Part shown: piece after piece, positions 35,530 through 47,912 of the stretch
Position numbering within the stretch: position 1 is the stretch's first letter
Layout of the letters: every line of letters starts with the position of its first letter
Source: Parelaphostrongylus tenuis
Lineage: Eukaryota; Nematoda; Chromadorea; Rhabditida; Metastrongylidae
Length of the DNA: 64,000 nucleotides
Reading direction: 5' to 3'
Assembly (NCBI GenBank): GCA_019055375.1
Contig: JAHQIW010004390.1
Span: forward strand, 100,013 to 164,012
Translations under genes and position numbers: made by a program
Notes under the pieces: model-generated
Told to the model about the DNA's origin: nothing
The model's database searches: none
The model's input: only the letters and a program-made list of their open reading frames with translations

Positions 35530-35864
35530 AGTCTGAAATATAAAAGTGTTATGGATTTGGTGATGCTCAAAAATAGCCGACAGTACTCGAGTTCATATCG
35601 AAAATACGGTCTAAAGAAGCGTAACCTCACTTATAGGAAAGGCGGCTCTTGTATAAGTGGACAGGTGATCGAAAAGAAAATGCCCACAGCTTTCCATCTT
35701 CCATTTTTATCATATTTCATTAAGTTCTTTCAAAGAAAAGTGGCGAATCGATGAAGAATGAGGGAAGAAAAAAAGCACGATGGAAAATCTGTAGCACATC
35801 TTTCAAGAAGACTCTAAATCGACTTTATCCTACCTCAAACACCTAATTGCGTCGTCTCACATAG
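35530..35864. other. Short non-coding stretch before duplication copy 2
   Basis: No supported feature. It probably contains the right breakpoint of the partial Sidekick duplicate. Confidence 0.35.
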
Positions 35865-36177
35865 ATTACGACCTGATATCCCATGGATTACAACGATATA
35901 CAACGCCATTTTCACGTCAGTTTAATTGACAGCGGATAAAGTATTCCAGGCTTGAATAATGGAATGGAAAGTGTGACCTCAGAGAAACAAGAGGGCATCT
36001 CTAACACCTTTAGCACTGTAACGTTTGCAAGCACGGTAATTAGGCTTTTCAAAGCCACATTTTAAGTGAACAAAGCTGCTTTCGTTGCACTTCCTCGTGT
36101 TGTGAACAGAATAAAAGAAGACTATCTTAAAATATTAGTTGGCAGCGCCAATTTGATTATTGATTACTATATCAATA

Positions 36178-36396
36178 TTGGGGATGCCGTGGCCGAGCGG
36201 TTGTGATGCTTCACGCGGCGCGCGTGGAGCAGGCCTCCATCCCCACCACTCATCGGGAGTCGACAAGATCGCCCATGAAACGCCAGGGCAAGGCTATCTT
36301 CAAGATTGCAAGGAGACATGCTCGCCCAGTAATCTATGTCGTTCAAGAAGACGAAAAACGAATCAGATGCTAGAAGTAATGAGATCCGCATAATAG
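36178..36396 (+). repeat. tRNA-headed SINE, family B copy 5
   Basis: Head GATGCCGTGGCCGAGCGGTT, body and GAGATCCGCATAATAGAAA end parallel 18972-19195; the best preserved A box of the family. Confidence 0.7.
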
Positions 36397-36654
36397 AAAG
36401 AATATGATGACGGGTTATGTAAATAAATAATAACAAATATCATAAGTAAATCAATACTTGTTCCAAAGCACCAACCAGCCATTCTGTGATTTTTTGAATG
36501 TCTTCTTTCAACTTCAAATTAACATATTTCAGCAAATGTCATTGACTGCACGAGAAATTGTTGGAACATAGAATCGCTGCCTTTGAGCTAAAACATTCCC
36601 ATGTCCATGAATATTAACTTAGAGCCCAAGAGCAAAATTTCGTGCGCTCATTAG

Positions 36655-37150
36655 ATTGAGGAGAAGTTGTTTAACACCGCTGAATATCCAAAGCTTGTCC
36701 ATAAATGCAATTAAGAACAATAATTATTCTTCAAAAGACAGGCCATCATCATCCGCAATCTTATGCTGACGAACTGCAAATTCCCGGATCTGCATTCCTT
36801 GGGTATTAATTCAAAAAACCTCTAACATGCCTCTTTAACTTGATCGATTGTCTCGAATCGGCGTCCTTGTAGGAAATGTTCTGTTGAGCGGAACTGGATC
36901 CTAATTGAGCACAGCAGTATCTGAAGTGTATGCTGACTGCACTAAGACCTCAACTCCCTCCAATTCATCAAACTTTTCAGTAGTCTTTTGTGCGGTGGGA
37001 GGCTTGGCATTGCTTGGAGAAACAGCGCGCGCTTTCGGCGAATCAATGTTGGGTACTTATTATACTTATTCCTCAACGCATCTAGAGTTGCTCCAGCTGC
37101 TTGGTAGATTCCGGTATTGAGGGCGCCACCATTCGGAACAAGTTCGAAAT
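36655..37150 (-). mobile_element. Decayed mariner transposon (partner of 19450-19990)
   Basis: Same transposase C-terminal remnant as in copy 1, with further deletions, for example near 36790. Minus-strand words such as IRRKRALFLQAMPSL match the copy 1 remnant around the former catalytic Asp region. Confidence 0.6.
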
Positions 37151-38615
37151 GCAACACACCTTGAAATGTGGAATTTTGCGGGTGTTAGAGAGCTTATTCC
37201 TCAACTTAGTATTACCAAGCTTAGATTTCGGACACTGTAGCGAACGAAAAGGAACACTTTTGTGTAACAGAACAATGATGTCTTGCAAAATATCATTTCT
37301 TTATTCAATCAGAATGCTTTATCGATTGTCAGTTATGAGGAAGAAGACACGATGTCAACTGTTATTGTAATGCACGAAACCCACGTAGTGGTCTAATTTG
37401 TCAGACATCAAAATCACGCTAAGAACACACCAAGTACAGTTTGCATTACTTTTGATCCGTGCCTTACAATAACATGTAACACTGTGTTTGCATCCTCGTA
37501 AATCAACACAGATACAGTATCCAAATCCTCAAACAATAGAAGGGAACATATGAATCTGAAGCGAGAAGATGACATCTATAAGGGTTATTATACGCGAAAA
37601 CACTATCCTCTTTCAACTGCAAATAAACTATTTTAGTTGGAAACGAATTTCAGTAATTACACCTTAAAATTGAAAAAAATGGTGATAACACATTTTTATG
37701 TGCTTTAACCACAAACAGTGTCTTCCTGTCCTTGCTATAAGGTACCTTCAATGTGCGGCATGCGCCAGTGATGAAGCGGGCGACACCGCCGAAACGTGCC
37801 TATGGCTCTGCGATATCAACCTCGGTAAGGCTTTAAACATACTTATAGACTGCTTTATTCACATTACCCGTCATCATGAATTACTATGCAGATGCAAGCA
37901 CTTCTTGCATTCGAATCGTTTCCGCATATTCAATATCTACGAAAGACTTTGAACATTTCACGTCTAGCAAAGGTTCTCTTCAAGAATTTCGTCTTTTTCA
38001 TGATTGTCGAAGATTGCCAGTCGAGATAATCTATGAAATCATGGATTGTAGTTGAGCTGAGTGTTTCTAGGCGGTTAGTTGATTCATTGAAAGAGAGTGG
38101 TGAGTGAAAGGATCGAACCGGTGCCTCGCTTCTCACATTGCGCCTTGATACACTGCATAACTGGCCACTGCGCTACCCTGCTCCATAAGAATTGTTGGGA
38201 TACAAAAACCTGTGTTCACAAAAAGTTTTTCTTACCATGATGATTTTCTGTTCTTTTCTAAACCCGTGGGATCGAATCCTCTTTTTTTCCTAGAAAGCTC
38301 AGACCAGGATTACCGAGGCATATCACCAAGCCGAATCCTATTAAAAAGAGTGAGACGGTAATTTCTACAATATCATCACTGACTGCTGATATTTATGTTA
38401 TTGTTATAAGCATGGTGCTAGATATTATTGTAATTCGTGAGACGCCAAATGATGATTTAATCTGCCAGACGTCGCAGCTATACTTACAACACTCTGAAAA
38501 CAATTGGCATCGGTTTTGGCTCGTCAGCTGCCTAGGAGAATTGACTTATTGAGAAACAAAGCGTACTTGGATGTGCTTATAAGAGAGGAAATCAGCAGTC
38601 TGGCACTACACACGT
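37150..38615. other. Upstream region of CAP gene 2
   Basis: Parallels 19990-21367. No exon is recognised. A TTATAAGAGAG motif lies about 35 nt upstream of the ATG, as in copy 1. Confidence 0.35.
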
Positions 38616-41600
38616 ATGTTTCAAGCATCACTACTGGTTCTCTTTGGCCTGGTTGGTGAACTTCGTTATCTTTTGCTTTCGAATCCATCACAAAGATGTT
38701 TTATTACAGCTTTTGCATCATGTCTTGCCCGGTGGTCCATTTGAAGCTCGTAAGTGTTTTTGCTATCTAGTTTTGTTAGTGAAAACATTGGTACAAAACC
38801 TATCGCGTGTTCCATTTAAGCATTTGGATGTCAAGGATTGACGATGAACGACCAGAACAGAACTGAAGCTCTCAATTTGCTAAACGGAATACGATCAAGT
38901 GTTGCACTGGGACAGTTTCAAAACTTCTTGCGACCGGCAAGCAACATGGATAAATTGGCAAGTTGCTTGCCATGTAACTTACATCAGAAATTGTACCAGA
39001 CAAATTGTGAATTCTGGCTGCTGGACAACGTGAGAACAAAATCTCTGATCATTCGTATCCAAGAGTTCACTAAAATTAGCAGAAAAGCCAGCACGTAAGT
39101 GTCGAATTGCAGGCATGGAACTGCGATCTGGAGAGATTGGCCATGGTAGCGGTAGCCAACTGTCCTACATTCCCACGGCCAACGGGACGCGCAAACGGAA
39201 GAAATTTTGTTTTGTAAGTCGAAATCAGTAATGTTACACGAAAATTACTATATATTACGTAATATTTATAAATCTTTCTTCTTTCTTAAAAGATATAATT
39301 TAGATACGGTCCGGCTTCGTCCGCACTGGAACTTCGGTCTCCAATTCAATCCGCAGTGATGAAATGGTCGGAAATTTCAGACGTGGTGTGGCCAGCTGGC
39401 AATGTTTTCGATGGCAATCCAACATTGCTTCCGTTTGCTAATGTATGTCTGATCACTATTATTCTTGAAAACAGAAGTCTACAGATTTTTTCAGATGATT
39501 CGTGCAAACACAGTTTCTGTTGGATGCTCCTATGACATGTGCAAGGGGAGTTCAGCTGCAGCTTGTGTCTTCTCATCACCGTGAGTAATCAGGGGCGAAA
39601 TGGTCACATTCTAAGAGAAAAAGTTCCACTGCTATTTCAGCAATGTGCGAAAAAGTGCAAAAGTCTACACTTCTGGGTTACCATGTCTAGACGACGAGCA
39701 CTGTAATAGGTTCAGTCCTACCTTCTGTGAAGGTGGATTATGTGTTGACGCCGCAAGACCAACGACAGCAGCACCACCGACAACAACATCGACAAAAACA
39801 GCCACTACTAGACTCACATCACCGACAGGAACATGGACAAGACAAGCAACAGTTACAACAGTATCGCCGTCTGGTGGTCCATTTGAAGCTCGTAAGCGTT
39901 CCAAATGGTTCATAATATTGCTCGACTTACTGAGCAATTAAATCGAATTTTATGTTAAGCTTTTGAATGTGATGGATTGATGATGAAAGACCAAAATAGA
40001 AGTGATGCTCTCAACCTGCTCAACGAAATACGATCAAGTGTTGCCCTGGGACATTTCCGAGCGAAAAACTCCTTGCCATCAGCGAGTAATATGGATAAAT
40101 TGGCAAGTTGCTCGCCATGTCTTTTACACTAGAAACCAATACGCAATCTCGAAGCGTTGGCTACTGTACATTGCGAAAAGCAAACATTTGAATAGACATT
40201 CTGAAGAGTCAGGAAGTCAACACCTGAGTGTTGAAAATTGCAGGCATGGAATTGCGATTTGGAGAAGATAGCTGAGGAAGTTGTGAGCAACTGTCGTCTA
40301 GACCTACCACCAATAGGACGCAAATACGGAAGGAATTATCTTTTGTAGGTCATAGGAAACATTACTGTTATCAAAATTAGTGCAGACTATTCCTTCTACA
40401 CGATCATTTGCTCCAAAATAAAAATTGAGATTCGGACCGCCATCGACAGTTTTTGAACGGCAATTTCCCCTTCAATCCGCAATGAAACAATGGTCGGCAA
40501 TTTCAAATCTGACGTGGCCAGCTGGCAATATTTTCAATGGCAATCTAGCACTGCGTCCATTTGCTAATGTACGTGAAATCAATGTTTCATTAAAGTGGTA
40601 ATTCTATAGTTGTTCTCAGATGATTCGTGCGAAAACAGTCTCTGTTGGATGCTCTGCTGAAATGTGCAGAGGTAGATCAGCTGTGGCATGTGTCTTTTCG
40701 TCACCGTAAGTATTATTGAGTATTATGTCATCCAGGAAATCGTTTCCACTGCTATTTCAGCAATGTGCGAAGAAGATCAAAAGTTTACATATCCGGAACT
40801 CCATGTCAAGCTGACCAGCACTGCGATAAATTTAGTCCTGCTTTTTGTGAAAATGGACTTTGTGTCAACTTTGCAAGACCAACTACAACGGAACCAACGA
40901 CAACAATATCGACAGAAATATCCACTACCAGATTCACATCACCCACAGGAACATGGACAATACCAGTCACAACCACAGCAGTACCACCGTCTGGTGGTTC
41001 ATTTAGTGCTCGTAAGCGTTCTTGATAAATCCCCTTATTATTCTACTCACTGAAAAATTTCATCGGATACACTGTTTAAGCTTTCGAATGTAATGGACTG
41101 GTGATAGATGACCAACATAGAACTGAAGCTCTTGATCTGCTTAACGGAATACGTGCAAGAGTTGCGCTAGGACACTTTCAAGCGAGGAGCTTTTTGCCGT
41201 CAGCGAGTGACATGAACAAATTGGCAAGTTGCTCGCCCTGTAATTTTCAGTAGACACTAACTCCATATAAGTTTTATGTGCTGGCTTCTGCACATTGTGC
41301 AGACAAAATCTTCGTGCAATTGTTTTTGAGACGCACCTGAGTGTTGAAAACTTAGAGATGGAAGTGCGATCTGGAGAAATTAGCTCAGGATGCTGTAACC
41401 AACTGTCCTGAAATCTCGCCGTCAGTAGGGGACGCAAATGGAAAGAATTACATTTTGTAAGTAAAAATAAGCGCATTTTTTTACTCTTCTGTTTTGTAAG
41501 ACCTTGCTCAAACTATAGTCAGACAACGTGTTTCTGAGCCTTTCATTGAGTCTTTAACGGCAATTTAAAGGACAAGACACGTGTTTCAATATAACAACCT

Positions 41601-44600
41601 CGTCAATTGCAAGGCGCCCTTCGTTCACGTCAATCTTTTTTAGCGGAGAATCTCCTTACATAAAGGAATCGGACTGACAGCAAACGAGAAAAACCGTGGA
41701 GCTGTAGAGGCTGTGATGCCCCAAGACGTGTCTTGCACTTCATAAGTCCGATTTTGAAAAAAAAGCCATAGAAAGCGTATTCCATTAGAACTTTTGCGGA
41801 ATCGTCCCGTCTCTATGAATTTTGTCATTTTTGGCCTATGCAGATATTTCAGATACGGACCGACTTCGTCCGCACTTCAACATCAATTTCCAATTGATTT
41901 CGCAATGTTAAAGTGGTCAGAAGTTTCGAACCTACCATGGCCAGCTGACAATATTTTCAATGGCAATCCAGCATTGCTTCCACTCGCTAATGTAGGTGAA
42001 ATCAGTATTAAGTTGAAAACCGAACTCTACAGTTATTCCTAGATGATTCGTGCACACACACTTTCTGTTGGATGCTCTTATGCCATATGCACGGATAGTT
42101 CAGCTGCGGCATGCGTCTTCTCGTCACCGTGAGTGGCACACTGCTATGCAATGACATCTAGAAGGACGTGTTCAATACTATTTCAGAAATGTGACGACAG
42201 GAAGTCAGGTCTACACACCTGGAATGCCATGTCAAAGTGACACAGACTGCACTAGTCGATTTACTCCGGCTTTCTGTGAAGATGGATTATGTGTCAACGC
42301 TATGAGGCCGCCAACAACAACTACTGCTACTACTACTCCTACTACTACAACTACTCCTGCTACTACAACTACTGCTACTACTACTCCTACTACTACAACT
42401 ACTACTCCTGCTACTACAACTACTGCTACTACTACTCCTACTACTACAACTACTACTCCTGCTACTACAACTACTACTAGGAGAAGAAGTACTGATTGTC
42501 CAAACGCGGCCTACACTTCCACCTTCAGAGAGGTTAGCCTGGGAATGCATAACAATTTCAGGTAAATTATGAAATGGAAATATTCAGTATCTCTACTCTG
42601 CTTGATGTTCCAAATTCAAGCTCGTACACTGCAGAAAATACTGAACAGTCATCTCTGGAGACAGGGAATTTGCGATTTTTCTGTCATTTTCATTCCTAAA
42701 ACTCAAATCAGAAGCGAAGTACGTGCTTCCGTAGAAAAAGGAAAGCCTTCCTTTCAGATCCCTTGTTGCTAGAGGTCTTGCGAGAAATGCTGAACATGCA
42801 GGTGAGAACGCGCCACCGGCCTCAAGAATGGATCTGATGGTAGGGTAATGCAATGCTTCTACTAAGGCATCTTTCATGGTGTCTAATGATGCCTACGCTA
42901 TTTTAGGAATATGACTGTCATGCAGAGCAATTAGCGCATAATCACGTAGTTTCATGCAACGGACAACCGGCACCACCCACTTCTCGACCCGGTTACAGTG
43001 AAAACGTTCACGTATTGTCAACGACTGCGACAGACGTGCTGGGAGCTATTCAGAATGTGAGTCACAAAAATCATCCTCAAACAGGCTTCAGAGACATTGA
43101 GATTGCAACTTAGTAAAACTTAGTAAATGTAGTATATAACTGAATGGTAGGGTAAATAAACATGCAGGTGAGAGAGCTGTAAATCTGAATCTTCCAACAG
43201 ATGAACAAATCTTGGTGCCTCTCCGTCATACTCACCCTGTTCCAGGCGCTGGGAAGAACGCATTTTTTGCCTTTTTCTGGAACTTTAGCAGTATTTTGTT
43301 AGCTCAATGCTCGAAAACTTGAAAAATGTGTGTCACATTTGAGCATTTTTCGATGGACAGAGCTTTTTATATAGACTTAGTAATCATTCAATAGCGTGAA
43401 TCATGACGATTTCAATGGCATACTTGGTTTCAAAGAAAACCTTCTCGATGCGTGTAGTTGTTAATAGAATAGACCTTCTACCGATGCGATGTGCTGGCTA
43501 TTAAAATATAATTTCGCTCTCCGCGCGCTTTCTCTGCTCCTGCAGGTGGATGGGATTTCGCAACGTCGGCACCAACCCACCGCGCTTTTGTAACATAAGT
43601 GCTGTTTAATAACATAAATTCGAACGTATATAAAGTTAGGTGTACGGAAACTTTGTTCTATCGTTCAGTGGGCATAGACTTTTCATGTTCATATGACACT
43701 GCAAATAAATCCGCTAATAAGCCTGAGCCCCTAGGCCTAAGCTCAAGCAGCCTAAGCCTTTACACGAAAAGCGTACAAAAGTGCAGAGGAAATCTTAGAT
43801 ATTAGAGTCATCACCCGTATCACCTGTCGTCCCGTTGATCGTCGAGTGGCTCGAGCGGGTACCAGCAACTCTTCCATTTTTCCCTATCGCGTGCAAGAGA
43901 AGCCCAGTGGGTCCTCCTTGCTCTAGGAATTCGCTGAGCATCATATCTTTCTTCTATAGCTTTCGTGAAGAAATCGGACCAACGGGTCAGTGGTCTTCCT
44001 TTAGAGCGCTTGACGTCCCGAGGAATCCAGTCGGTAACGGCTCTCGTCCATCGGTTATCGTTGAAGCGCATCACGTGTCCGGCCCACTTTATTTTCGATA
44101 TCCTGGCGTGTAGAACGGCGTCTCTGATTTTCGATCGTTGACGTAGGTCGGAAGTTCGGATCCTTTGTCTCATTTGCGAAATACGGGATGCTCCTAGCAT
44201 CGACCTTTCGACTGCGCGTTCGATAACGGCAAGTGATCTTTCATCCTGCTTACGTAGCGACCAGGTTTCTGCTGCATACGTTAGGGCAGGGATAATTGTC
44301 GAGTCGAAAAGGTGGGCACGGAGTCGGATGTTCTTTGTCCTCTTCACTACATCTTCGATGCTCTTAAACGTTCCCCAAGCCGCTCGTTTCCTCTTGCTCA
44401 ACTCTGGGGCTAGGACGTTCATCATGTTGATTTCACGACCTAGATAGATGTAACTGGAGCATTCGGAAATTGTCGTTCCGTTGAGCGTGAATGGGGCATT
44501 AGAAACCCATCCGTTCCTCATGAACATTGTTTTCGTTAGATTCAGTTGAAGATCGATCTTTCCACAGGCGTTATCGAAATCAGTCAACATTCGTTCCGCT

Positions 44601-45987
44601 TGGCTGATGTTTGGTGTTATGAGAACGATATCGTCAGCAAAGCGAAGATGGTTTAATCGTCGACCGTCAATTTTCACTCCCATTTCGTCCCATTCTAATG
44701 TTCGCATGACGTTTTGTAGGGTGGCAGTGAATAGTTTTGGCGATATTGTATCGCCTTGTAGAACCCCTCTTCTTACGTCAATGGTGATGTTGTTGTAGAA
44801 TGGAGATATTCTGGTCGTGAAATCTTTATAAAGCTCACGAAGGATCATTATGTACCGAGTAGGGACGCCCTGGTTATCCAGAGCCTCTATAACCGCTTCT
44901 GTTTCCACTGAATCAAAGGCTTTTTTCAGATCGATAAAAGTGAGACAGAGTGGTTGTTTGTACTCTCGCGAAACTTCAATGAGTCTTGTGATCGTGTGGA
45001 TGTGGTCCATGGTACTAAATCCTTTTCTGAACCCTGCCAAAAATGCCAAAAACAGTAACAGTATTAGAGTCATAAGTTTTTAAAATTCTCCTCAAAGCAC
45101 CGGATAGAATGCCCTAAAGTTTTTTTTGGAAAAATTTCACACATGAATCGCGTTGCATGATGATTGCGCACGAGTATGAACTCTGATATTCTTTTGGCTG
45201 CTACAGCGCATTGCGAGGTCTTTTTCTAAAACCATGTAGATCATTGTATTTCTCAAAATTTAAGCTCTTGAATGAATGGTGAAAATCAGAAAAAAAATCT
45301 GATGTAGCGAAAAATACTAGAGTGTGCAGCATAATATTCTTTCCACTGTGCAGCAAACTGAAAATTTTCGTAAAAACAAGCGCACTATTGAAATTCGCGA
45401 GACTTGAGCTATTGATGATTATCACACCTTTAATCAGAAGCATAAGACTCGTTTTCCCGAAGGGCTGAAACAGAGTGAGGATAAGGAAAAGTTGCATGAA
45501 AATTTATATTAATTTTTCGTTCCGTTCAATTCCTATCATTGAAGGCAGTTCTAACGTTCACCAATGAACTCGGAGGAAATGGCATTCCATCGAACATGTT
45601 GTTCACACCCAATGTTGCTCAACGCACGCAGAGAACGGTGACAAGGGTTAGCAAGGTTTGTACTATTATCTGAGCAACCTCAACCGTAAGCATCGTTATA
45701 TCTTCAAAGCACATAGTTATTTCAGGTTCTTTGGGGTAATAACAGATTTGTGGGCTGTGCAACACAACTTTGTAGTGGATTTTACTTCACTTCTTGCATG
45801 TACCGGGACCCGTATGTCTATCTAAATGAAATTGAACTTTTAATTTCATTGATAAACGGACAACGTCTCGTTTTGTTTCAGAGTGAACGTCGTCGGAGCT
45901 AGCGTCTATACCATTGGTGCAGTGTGCAGCGCTTGTCCTAATGGTCCCAATAATTGCAACCTTGCTATTGGGTTGTGCTCTTATTGA
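38616..45987 (+). CDS. CAP gene 2: four-unit secreted CAP/SCP (ASP-like) protein
   Basis: Model: exon 1 38616-38651 and exon 2 38710-38749 (signal peptide, MFQASLLVLFGL), then three five-exon units: 38821-38957, 39113-39213, 39304-39442, 39495-39580, 39641-39891; 39960-40102, 40244-40344, 40430-40568, 40620-40705, 40761-41011; 41081-41223, 41356-41456, 41853-41991, 42043-42128, 42187-42561. The final CAP domain is in 42758-42839, 42907-43056, 45545-45655, 45726-45811 and 45882-45987 (TGA). That gives 962 aa with consistent phases and no internal stop. The unit architecture matches CAP gene 1, but unit 1 has its own sequence type, the second unit is shared with unit 1 of gene 1, and the third is nearly the same as unit 4 of gene 1. 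The Thr-rich linker after unit 3 is expanded. The intron between 43056 and 45545 holds an antisense RTE insertion, which leaves the splice sites untouched. A secreted role is inferred from the signal peptide and cysteine framework; the specific activity is unknown. Confidence 0.9.
42311..42478 (+). repeat. Coding minisatellite for the Thr/Pro/Ala linker
   Basis: About three copies of a 48-51 bp unit built from ACT, ACA, CCT and GCT codons, inside exon 42187-42561. CAP gene 1 has the linker at 26093-26134 without the expansion. It encodes repeats of the type PATTTTATTTPTTTTTT, expected to be an extended, O-glycosylated hinge. Confidence 0.85.
43800..43811. repeat. Target-site duplication, left copy
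   Basis: TATTAGAGTCAT immediately left of the RTE element; identical to 45062-45073 at the other end. The unfilled site in CAP gene 1 at about 27495-27507 has only one related sequence. Confidence 0.85.
43812..45061 (-). mobile_element. 5'-truncated RTE-type non-LTR retrotransposon with intact RT ORF part
   Basis: A single open frame on the minus strand (43820 to about 45061) encodes roughly 410 residues covering the reverse transcriptase and C-terminal region. Motifs include LTFIDLKKAFDSV, RGVLQGDTISPKLF, the catalytic LRFADDIVLI, and later IKWAGHVMRF. The N-terminal endonuclease and the start of the RT are missing. It interrupts an intron of CAP gene 2 in antisense orientation. The open frame without stops indicates a recent insertion compared with fragments at 8860-9490 and 12328-12598. 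The ORF extends a few codons into flanking DNA, so its apparent start is not real. Confidence 0.93.
45062..45073. repeat. Target-site duplication, right copy
   Basis: TATTAGAGTCAT, perfect 12-bp match to 43800-43811. Confidence 0.85.
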
Positions 45988-46170
45988 AAATGCATGAGTG
46001 GTGACATTTTTTTTCATAGATAAACATCAAGCAATCATCCCGTTTGTGCAGAGATATCAGTAAAATTTGACTCTGAGTGTGAATTAGTTGAACGATGCGT
46101 TCTCCAACAATCGATAGATTGCGAATTGTGCCTGGCAGAGAGAAAATGTAGCTTTGTTATCGTAGAAAAT

Positions 46171-46262
46171 TGGCAAAACGGGCGTCAGTAGTGCAACGGA
46201 TTAGGGTTGAGCACGCACTCCTGTATAGAGTGACATGAGGGTTTGAATCTTGTCTGATGCAA
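46171..46262 (+). repeat. tRNA-like repeat (decayed)
   Basis: GGCGTCAGTAGTGCAACGG start and a GGTTTGAATCTTG B-box remnant. Orthologous within the duplication to 28762-28836, with a small insertion. Confidence 0.55.
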
Positions 46263-46474
46263 AATTTTGCACATTACTGTACATCACTGGGTATAGTTAT
46301 GACACCATACCACAGCTGAAAGGGGTCAAATAAAAAACTCCGTTTTATTATAGAGTACCCAAAACCTGTCAGCATGGCTGGGTTCAATGTCGACACCGTC
46401 TACCTGGACCAAGCCGTTCACCGTTGATTGCTGACAGATAGATGCGATATAGCACGGAAAGAGTGATGGCAGTA

Positions 46475-46552
46475 CGGGCATTAATAGTGCATGGAATTAG
46501 GGCACGCGCTTCCTGGTAGAGTGAGATGTGGGTTCGAGCCCTGCTGACGCGA
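46475..46552 (+). repeat. tRNA-like repeat (decayed)
   Basis: GTGGGTTCGAGCCCTGCTGACGC end with a recognisable B box. Orthologous within the duplication to 29041-29127. Confidence 0.55.
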
Positions 46553-47697
46553 AAGTTCTGCACATCACTCTAAACAATAGACATGTTTTGTAATAGTTAG
46601 AAATATGTACCTTTTCACAAAGATCTGGTTTTTTGTTGAAACAAATTAAAGACCATCCAACAGAGACGTTCTTTTTATTAAAAGTATTCCTATAAGATCC
46701 TTTAAGTGATGTATTTTTATCACTGATAATGATACTGTTTCCACAGAATGTATCAGCAATCTCACTTAGTTCAACTGCTGAGGGGGCCAATAAATTTGGA
46801 GGGAGCGTGATGTCGCTAATACAGTAGTGTGAGATGCGACGACGCACGTCGTGTAGCGGAATGCTGCACGTCGCTACCAAAGAGTTATAGTTAGCGCACA
46901 AAAATGTTCTTAGATGGTACATTCACAGGAATGATATATCAGGACCTCAGCTCATGATCTACCGTTTTCATTCTCTTAAAATTGAACTGCCTAGCATGGT
47001 ATAGCTTTGTAATGTCACACCATACCATCTGAATCGTGTCCAACTGATGATACAATTAATTGATATAAATGACAACCATATCAACCTATGATGTAACATA
47101 TATGGTCTCTGCTGACAATGCTTTCATCATGTAGGGACTAACTCTGTTGTTCGAGTTGTGCATTTCTATTCAATCAATCTCACACAAGACTCGATCTGTG
47201 CGGATTCTCTGACATATACTACTCTAGCTGACTGATGATTCAAACTGCGTAAACCTGTTTACTGTCATTTGTAGGTGATCTTTTAAAATAGAAATTCTAA
47301 GTTTTCACGGATGGTAGGTGATAAGACTGGTGATATAAAAGAGGCTCTGACGCACGCTGTAGCTCCAGCTGTACAACAATTCAACAAAATGTTTGAACCA
47401 TAAAAGGTCATAATTTCGGGTCTATCACTTGGTCAGAATAGTCCGAGAATTTCGCCAATGCCCCTCATATACCAATATCCATCATATGCACGAGGGCAGA
47501 AAATATTTAGATACTAAGATAATGGGCATGAGGCATCGGTTATTCTGAAGAGCTATAACTTTTAGGACAGACTGCTGTATAACCACCGCTAGCCTTGAAG
47601 AAATGCCGAACAACAGACACCGTTTAGAGCAAAATGACACAGAGAAAATGAAAAGAATATAAGCTCAAGAACTAATCTCTATTCAAAGCTTCATGAC

Positions 47698-47912
47698 GTT
47701 GGTATCTTTTTCCCCGATCGATTATCCTTCTTTACGGTCGATGCGTTTTCTTGGTTGCCTATGGCTAACGTTTCAGCAAATACGCCTTCTTCAGTCGCTA
47801 GACTAGAATGTACGGCTCTGAAGGAGGCGTATTTGCCAAAACGTCAGCCACGAGCAACCAAGAAAACCCTCCGACCGAAAAGGACAATTGATCGAGGAAA
47901 AGATACCAAACT
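47698..47912. repeat. Palindromic (fold-back) element, copy 2
   Basis: Partner of 30266-30478 with the same inverted arms (ATCTTTTTCCCCGATCGATT to GATCGAGGAAAAGAT) and a centre near 47800. Confidence 0.8.

Noticed and set aside
42311..42478. CRISPR-like array
   Set aside because: The repeats are contiguous coding triplets without spacers, in a eukaryotic exon.
42287..42550. Minus-strand Ser-rich open frame of 87 codons
   Set aside because: It is the antisense shadow of the Thr-linker minisatellite in CAP gene 2; Ser/Cys/Arg repetition follows from the triplet repeat, and no start context or motif supports it.
43820..45073. A complete 417-residue host gene
   Set aside because: The RT motifs, target-site duplication and truncation show that it is a retrotransposon piece; the apparent start lies in flanking DNA.
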